Origin: Candidozyma auris
Lineage: Eukaryota; Ascomycota; Pichiomycetes; Serinales; Metschnikowiaceae
DNA: 64,000 nt
Reading direction: 5' to 3'
NCBI RefSeq assembly: GCF_003013715.1
Contig: NC_072813.1
Location: 2,356,001-2,420,000, forward strand
In this document: piece by piece, positions 58,249 through 64,000 of the stretch
Layout of the letters: each line of letters starts with the position of its first letter
Numbering within the stretch: position 1 is the first letter of the stretch
The notes under the pieces: model-generated
Told to the model about the DNA's origin: nothing
Database searches by the model: none
What the model saw: the letters and a program-made list of their open reading frames with translations, nothing else
Translations under genes and position numbers: made by a program

Positions 58249-60589
58249 TGAAATAATCTTGATGAAAAAAGTGCTGGAAATTCATTCAGGCTTTTATGCT
58301 ACCCAAACAATGCCTTGCATCAATTTGTAGAGACTTTATTGAGGCGGCTCCAGAATGGCTTGGGCTTCCTGTCATTGGTTGAAAAAATTTACGTACCATG
58401 AATAATGCTCCTTAAGCGGAAATCAGCCGCTGCCCTCATGTCACAGCCGTGCAGAACAAAGAGGCTCCCCACTGTCGGTTGACGTTATCTTTTTGATCAG
58501 TCGAAGGCACAAAAACGTGAGGGCCTTGTCAATATAATTATTTTGATCGAATCTGAGGATATGTAATAGTGGAAAAAATGATGATATCTGTCAGCTTCGC
58601 AAAATGCTCCCAGAATTCACAGGTATATTCAAGTCAATCTCTCAAGACTCTCTCAAGCCTTACCCATTTCTTGGCGCGAACCATTGTGTTCTGGGTTTTG
58701 AGCAAGTCGCCATTTCCACTGGCTGTTCGTTATTACGAGGTATTTTTACGAGAGAGAAAGTAACCTTTTTATGTGGACGTTTGTCCATTCATGCATCAGA
58801 AAGACTCTTGTTGGGTTTGAATGTTTACTGCTTTCGTTGTAGTAAGGGGTATTTAGTAATTCTACTTCCACCATCAATTACTAAATTTTCCAAGGAGTTA
58901 TATTCCGGGAAGAGAACTTATTCGTGTGAAGATGGATTTCTTGAAAGATGGTTTGCTGTTTGTGCTTTTTGCTTGAAAGAGCAACTGGGGAAAAGAGGAT
59001 TTTGCACCCAAGAGCAGATACTCGTTCATGAAAAGCGGCTTTTTTCTGTCATAATCGTTCTTTAGAACAGCTGGCTGAGTGTCCATAGCCAATCAGAGAA
59101 CCAATCCCCACTAAATTCTGTGCTGACGGTCACAAGTGCTGTACTGGGATGATACACACATCTCTATACACCTTCCACATCTTTCAGACCGAGCCAGAAA
59201 AAATCCGCTTCTATTCGATTCAACGTAGATGTCATTTGTTTCAGTCTCGGTGATGATTTTTTAGAGTAGATCAAACTAATCACAACGGCCCACAATCAAC
59301 TTCTCTCTTTGTTTATCAAAGTCTCTACTGATTATTTTGGCTTATTCATTATATTGAGGCAGAGGTCTGGTCTTCTTTTGTTTATTGCAAGTAACGAGCC
59401 ATGCTTCCAACCCTGCAATGTAATTCAGCAACTACAATTTCTTCAATTTACTTAAGCAAGGTATCTCTCCCTTGCAGTCTCTTGGTTTGGTATTTCTTGG
59501 CTCGATTGGTACAAGAACCTCAGCGATGTAATAACAGTTGGCCAGTTGAATAGTTTTTCGAAACAACGCCTTTATGTATCAAAAAGATCTCATTTGAAAC
59601 AACACTTGAAATTATCGTGAGGTGGCTATGATTTCATCAAACTGCCTCCTAGCCCTCTTCGAGACACTGAAGCACGGTAAATAATCGTACCTTTTTCACC
59701 ATGTTACAAGAATCAAACTTAATAGACTTACTACCGAAAGCTCCGTATGAACTCGACATGTTTGCTTAAGCAGTTCGTCAGTGATGTAGCCTCAGTTCAC
59801 CATCCTCGTAGCAAACGACAACTAATTGATGCTTGGTGACTAGGCGAAAGGAACGGATTCACGAAAGTGATCAAAATCGAGAAGTAGGACTTGGAACACG
59901 AAGAGCAATGATATTTCTCTGTGTCCAGATAACCAACTGTAATTCTATTGCCTCATCTTTGTGTTATCATCGGGATTTACCATAGTAGTAAGTAGTTCAT
60001 ACCCTGAGCCAATCCCTCATATTTGTAATACAAACTGATTCAATAAAACAGAACTTGAGCCTGACAAATAGCATCTCCTCGATTTTAAAAGGCCATCATC
60101 TACTAAAATGTCTCAAAATTTTAGATTATATTTCAGATCGGTTCCTGTCAGTACTAGTTAGCAACTGTGTACCTGTATATAAACGGTCCATAATGTACAA
60201 GAGTAGCCCCAAGTCAACCCATTAAGGTCCCCATAATATTGAATCTTTATTTTTTTGAAAAGTCCCTAAGTGCTTTCTTCTTCACCCAACAAAACTCTCT
60301 GAATGATCCCAATCTTCTTCGATTGTGTGTGGTAAACTTGTAGGCTACGATTGTCTCTCTGCAGTATATTACGTGGAGACTTAGGGCAGTGCTCCAAGAA
60401 AAGGCAACCATCAACTTGGGCCATCTACACATCCTTCATCGAACCTCACAAACACAAGTCATCATCATCTCCGAAACCACAAGATCCGATTATCCCTAGT
60501 TTTTCATCACGTGCTTCCAAAAGTTCTTTTAATTCACCTCCCCTATCGTTTGCTGCCCATGCTCTGGGAATACCCTAAATCGTCCCTTC
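58249..60589. other. Long ORF-poor region between transporter and PKH genes
   Basis: 2,341 bp, about 38% G+C in lines I counted. The only sizeable frame, 58604-59065 (153 codons, ATG start), has two CxxC pairs but no similarity known to me. The rest is divergent 5' flank. The recurrent element is absent, unlike most other long intergenic regions here. Confidence 0.5.
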
Positions 60590-63500
60590 ATGTCCAATAG
60601 ATATACTTCGTCATTACAAAACATAGCCGCCTCGGAGAACGACTCTAGGGCAGCTTCCGGAACGCAACTGCCCGACTTCGGCGAGCTATACTCGTCATAT
60701 GCTCACAACAGCAACTCTCAAGCGGACTCATACCAGGAGGTCGAATCGGACTCACAGGATCCCAGTAACGTCTCACAGGAATCTTTGGACTCCAATTCGA
60801 ATTATGTGGGTGACGATACTCCTCCTGTAAGGAAAGGTTCTCGCAAACTCAACCCCACCAGAGCTCAGGCGGTATTCCAGGCCCTCAACGATAAATCGCT
60901 TCTCGACACGCCCAAGACGCCAGTAAGACCGGATTCCCGAGGTCTGAGCGACTCCTTTGACTTCACACAACCAGATACTCAGCGTGGGTACCATTCCTCC
61001 TCGTTGAATGTGCTTCTCGACACCCCTTCTTCAGAGAGCCAGTATAGAGAGCTAGTCTCCACTCCGCCGGTTATAGAGACAAACTATCGTCACGGTGGAC
61101 GGCTCGAAGACAGTGAGGAGAACGTAGATAGCAGCAACTTGGAAAGCAATGTTGACGTGTCATTGCGCAGTGAAAGTGTCGATGACTGGGCCGAAAAGGG
61201 GGCCGCAGAGAAGACTGTTTCCACGAGCTCCAGCGGCTACGACTATAAAGTTATCAGACGTACGGTCAAAGACTTTGAATTTGGAAAAGACATAGGTGAG
61301 GGATCGTACTCCACCGTGGTGTTGGCTACAGATAAGCTCACCAACAAGAAGTACGCAGTGAAGATCCTAGATAAGCGCCATATCATCAAGGAGAAGAAGG
61401 TCAAGTACGTGAACATTGAAAAGCATGCACTTAACAGGCTTAGCGGCTGCCCTGGTGTTATCTCATTATTTTTCACATTTCAGGATAAGCACTCCCTATA
61501 CTTTGTTCTCGATTATGCTGCCAATGGCGAGCTCCTTGGGCTTATCAAGCAGTACGGAACGCTCAATGAAGATTGCACCCGGTATTTCGGTGCTCAAATG
61601 CTTGATGCCATCAAATATATGCATGATAACGGTGTAATTCACAGAGACATAAAACCTGAAAACGTGCTTTTAGATGAAAAGTACAGGATTCAGATTACAG
61701 ACTTCGGAACCGCAAAGCTTCTTGAAAGAAAGAAGAATGGACATACTGGTGAGGAAGAAGATTACCCCTTAGACGTGCGGGCCAAGTCGTTTGTGGGTAC
61801 TGCTGAGTACGTTTCTCCTGAATTGCTTGAAAATAAATACTGTGGAAAGCCTGGTGACATCTGGGCTTTTGGATGTATATTGTACCAATTAATTGCGGGC
61901 AAGCCTCCTTTCAAAGCAACCAACGAATACCTCACTTTCCAGAAGATCACCAAGCTTCAGTACGCCTTTAGTGCGGGTTTTCCCTTAGTTCTCAGAGACT
62001 TAATCAAGCAGGTTCTTGTTCTTCAGCCATCTAGAAGAGCTACTATCAGCCAGATACAAAAACATCACTTTTTTCATGATATCAATTTTGACGACAGCGA
62101 CGCCATATGGAATACGCCAGTTCCTGAGTTAGGCCCTTACAAGATGACGGCGAAGTCAATGATGAAGATGCCAACGAAAGCTGTTTCTCCAAAGAAAATC
62201 ATCAGAAAGCCAGGAAAAAAGAAGACGGCTCCGGAAACAGAATCGCCACAACTGCTTCTGGATCGGCCAGAACTGAGACGTACAGCAAGTGAGAGTAGTA
62301 TCCCAGGGAGACAACAAAGAAATTACAGTGCTGCATCTGTGGCCGCCTATGTTCTAAGCAAGCAGGATGACGATGAGTCCCAAACAAGTATTGCGAATCC
62401 TTCTGCTAGCGCAACAGCTAGAAAACCTTCAGTTACAGAGTACATCCCTGGAACTAATATCTTGCGTCCAGTGATCAATTCACGGGCAAACTTCTCTAGA
62501 AGCAGCGTTAGTCAGAATTCTGGCTCTATAAGTAACTCCAGTACGCCTCAGGTGAAGGAGTCCAAATCGAAGCCCGCAGAAGTTCCGCCTATATCGAGTG
62601 TGGAGCTTGCTTGGCAGGCCTACCTCCAGGACCCCGATGAAAGAATTTTGCATGTTGGTCAGGCAATTGCTTGCAAGCAGCCCACAGAATATTTTGAGAG
62701 GAAGCACAAGGGCCTCATTCATAACGCTCCATTGAAATATATCAGTCAGCTTCAAGCGGTAGCGAAAGTCGGTGGTAATGACTCAATGCTCACAAGGGTT
62801 GCTCATGGAAGCAAAGGCGGGCTCAGGAGTGCTCCTGATAACCCCAAATACATTGCCAATGAGAAAGATGCTATACTTGAATTCGATAACGATGAACCAG
62901 ACGAGAAGATCGCAAGCATTCCTGAAGATGAAGATGATTCTGCTTCCCCATCAGAGACCAAAGAGGAGCTGAATACCACGAACAAGTCATCCAACATTGG
63001 TAAACGGTTTTTCAAGAAGTTCTTGACTCACTCCGAAAAGACTGACGAAAGTCTGCCTGATTCTGCTTCCACTAAGTCGGGAAGCAGTGGGAATGGAAGA
63101 GCACGTAGCTCGAGTTTCTCTTTGGATAAAGCCAAAAACTGCACTCTTGTGGTAACCTCTCATGGACGTTTTCTAATATTCATCAAAGAAGGCGAGCCTA
63201 AGTTGGTGAACGAAATTCAACTTAATTATCCATTTATTCTGTTCAAGGAGGTAGTCACGAATCATGCGGCCAAATTTGGCAAAATCGTACCCGTTACGGG
63301 TATCTTTGCCGTTCAGGCGATTGAGACCACCTTTGTATTCGAAGTTGATAAGTTTGAGGTTGATCTCTGGACTAGCGCATTGGCCAGATCGAAGCTTGCT
63401 CAATTCGAAAGAGAGAGAGAGTCGAAACCTTCCCCAAAATTGATGGATGCTCCACCCATCAAGACACTCCCAACGACGAATAGCAAAACATTTGAGTACA

Positions 63501-63976
63501 ATCGTGATATCCCATCACCGCCGCCTCCACCTCCGGCAACAAGGAAATCTCGGGAAGGAAGACGCAGCGAACTGCCCAAGACTGTGAGTCCCACAAATAC
63601 AAACCAGGAAAAACCTGCAAAGCAAACGCTTGACCCCAAGAGCCACCTGATGTTTAAGAGCAGAACTAAGCAGTCCAAGAGTATGAGAAGAAAGCCCCCA
63701 CCACCACTTCCCACGGGCCATATCAACAACACTGGGTTAGCCAAGGACTCGTCTGGGCCTGATAACGATACCCTTCACGCAGCGCTTCTAGCGGTGAACA
63801 ACAACCCCGTGGCTAAAGTAAATGAAGACACTCGTCGGTCGAGTTTCTCCAAGAGCTCACCTACTAGTCCTACGGCGAATATCACTTACAGATACCAGTC
63901 GTCGTCGAATGGTAAGGGGCGCATCACTGCCATGAATTCCAAATTGCTCAATCGGTCTCGCAACAAGCCTCAATAA
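60590..63976 (+). CDS. PKH2: PDK1-type protein kinase (Pkh1/Pkh2 family)
   Basis: 1,128 residues. The kinase domain (about 225-495) has GEGSYSTVVLA (P-loop), YAVKILDKR (catalytic Lys), HRDIKPENVLLD, DFGTAK, and an activation loop SFVGTAEYVSPELL, the PDK1-type autophosphorylation site. A PH-like domain follows near 848-933 (TLVVTSHGRFLIFIKEG). Pkh kinases phosphorylate the activation loops of AGC kinases such as Ypk1, Pkc1 and Sch9, acting at eisosomes in response to sphingolipids. The N-terminus is Ser-rich with SP/TP sites, and the C-terminus is Pro-rich with poly-Pro runs (SH3-ligand-like). Which of the Pkh paralogues it is cannot be told, so the symbol is tentative. Start is the first ATG; the gene is complete. 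Confidence 0.9.
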   Translation: MSNRYTSSLQNIAASENDSRAASGTQLPDFGELYSSYAHNSNSQADSYQEVESDSQDPSNVSQESLDSNSNYVGDDTPPVRKGSRKLNPTRAQAVFQALNDKSLLDTPKTPVRPDSRGLSDSFDFTQPDTQRGYHSSSLNVLLDTPSSESQYRELVSTPPVIETNYRHGGRLEDSEENVDSSNLESNVDVSLRSESVDDWAEKGAAEKTVSTSSSGYDYKVIRRTVKDFEFGKDIGEGSYSTVVLATDKLTNKKYAVKILDKRHIIKEKKVKYVNIEKHALNRLSGCPGVISLFFTFQDKHSLYFVLDYAANGELLGLIKQYGTLNEDCTRYFGAQMLDAIKYMHDNGVIHRDIKPENVLLDEKYRIQITDFGTAKLLERKKNGHTGEEEDYPLDVRAKSFVGTAEYVSPELLENKYCGKPGDIWAFGCILYQLIAGKPPFKATNEYLTFQKITKLQYAFSAGFPLVLRDLIKQVLVLQPSRRATISQIQKHHFFHDINFDDSDAIWNTPVPELGPYKMTAKSMMKMPTKAVSPKKIIRKPGKKKTAPETESPQLLLDRPELRRTASESSIPGRQQRNYSAASVAAYVLSKQDDDESQTSIANPSASATARKPSVTEYIPGTNILRPVINSRANFSRSSVSQNSGSISNSSTPQVKESKSKPAEVPPISSVELAWQAYLQDPDERILHVGQAIACKQPTEYFERKHKGLIHNAPLKYISQLQAVAKVGGNDSMLTRVAHGSKGGLRSAPDNPKYIANEKDAILEFDNDEPDEKIASIPEDEDDSASPSETKEELNTTNKSSNIGKRFFKKFLTHSEKTDESLPDSASTKSGSSGNGRARSSSFSLDKAKNCTLVVTSHGRFLIFIKEGEPKLVNEIQLNYPFILFKEVVTNHAAKFGKIVPVTGIFAVQAIETTFVFEVDKFEVDLWTSALARSKLAQFERERESKPSPKLMDAPPIKTLPTTNSKTFEYNRDIPSPPPPPPATRKSREGRRSELPKTVSPTNTNQEKPAKQTLDPKSHLMFKSRTKQSKSMRRKPPPPLPTGHINNTGLAKDSSGPDNDTLHAALLAVNNNPVAKVNEDTRRSSFSKSSPTSPTANITYRYQSSSNGKGRITAMNSKLLNRSRNKPQ

Positions 63977-64000
63977 TGGCTAATGGTAAAGAACGATAAA

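Noticed and set aside
17430..60580. Scattered RCCCTAA (Tbf1-like) sites
   Set aside because: A 7-mer with one degenerate base is expected about 15 times in the window; the few seen mean nothing.
58249..60589. Centromere candidate
   Set aside because: G+C is about 38%, not a deep trough, and there is no inverted repeat. Length alone is not evidence.

Overview
The window is nuclear DNA from an ascomycete yeast. Genes are compact and almost all intronless, the one confident intron carries a yeast branch point, and the gene set is typical of budding yeasts (RPB5, CDC6, TIF32, SNT1, AVO1, IRA-type RasGAP, PKH kinase, ATP19). Leucine in the highly expressed TIF32 is written almost only as TTG and CTG is scarce. 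Together with moderate G+C and a SIT1-type siderophore transporter, this fits a CTG-clade yeast, perhaps Clavispora, Metschnikowia or the Candida auris/haemulonii group. The species is an inference. If CTG is read as serine, the frames stay the same but some residues change.

Layout: 0.1-7.2 kb holds a USP-like deubiquitinase homologue, BCP1 and TIF32. 7.5-15.7 kb holds ribokinase, a very-long-chain fatty acid elongase, RIB7, RPB5 and a WDR48/DUF1 homologue. 16.5-24.7 kb holds MHF1, CDC6, SNT1 and MRPS9. 24.7-31.2 kb holds an AlaX-type editing protein, VPH2, an intron-containing SRT1-type cis-prenyltransferase, a CBS-PB1 membrane protein and MRPL13. 31.3-37.0 kb is an accessory stretch: an internally duplicated arrestin-like protein and two tandem, apparently paralogous proteins with C-terminal membrane segments. 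37.1-44.1 kb holds a rhomboid protease, BRX1 and ATP19, with long non-coding stretches. 44.1-64 kb holds IRA2, REX4, AVO1, a siderophore transporter and a PKH-type kinase.

Several products belong to connected processes. AVO1 (TORC2) and PKH both act on AGC kinases at the plasma membrane, and IRA2 restrains Ras. BCP1, BRX1 and REX4 serve ribosome biogenesis. MRPS9 and MRPL13 serve the mitoribosome. CDC6 and MHF1 serve replication and repair. They are not an operon, and adjacency here is ordinary yeast gene order.

The most striking unexplained signal is a 10-bp element, TTYGCAGCCA (reverse TGGCTGCRAA). I count 13 exact copies and one near copy. All lie in non-coding DNA if the preferred start codons are right. 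It looks like the site of a widely used DNA-binding factor. The second candidate for something undescribed is the 32.5-36.5 kb accessory block. No RNA genes, CRISPR arrays, transposons or viral sequences were recognised.
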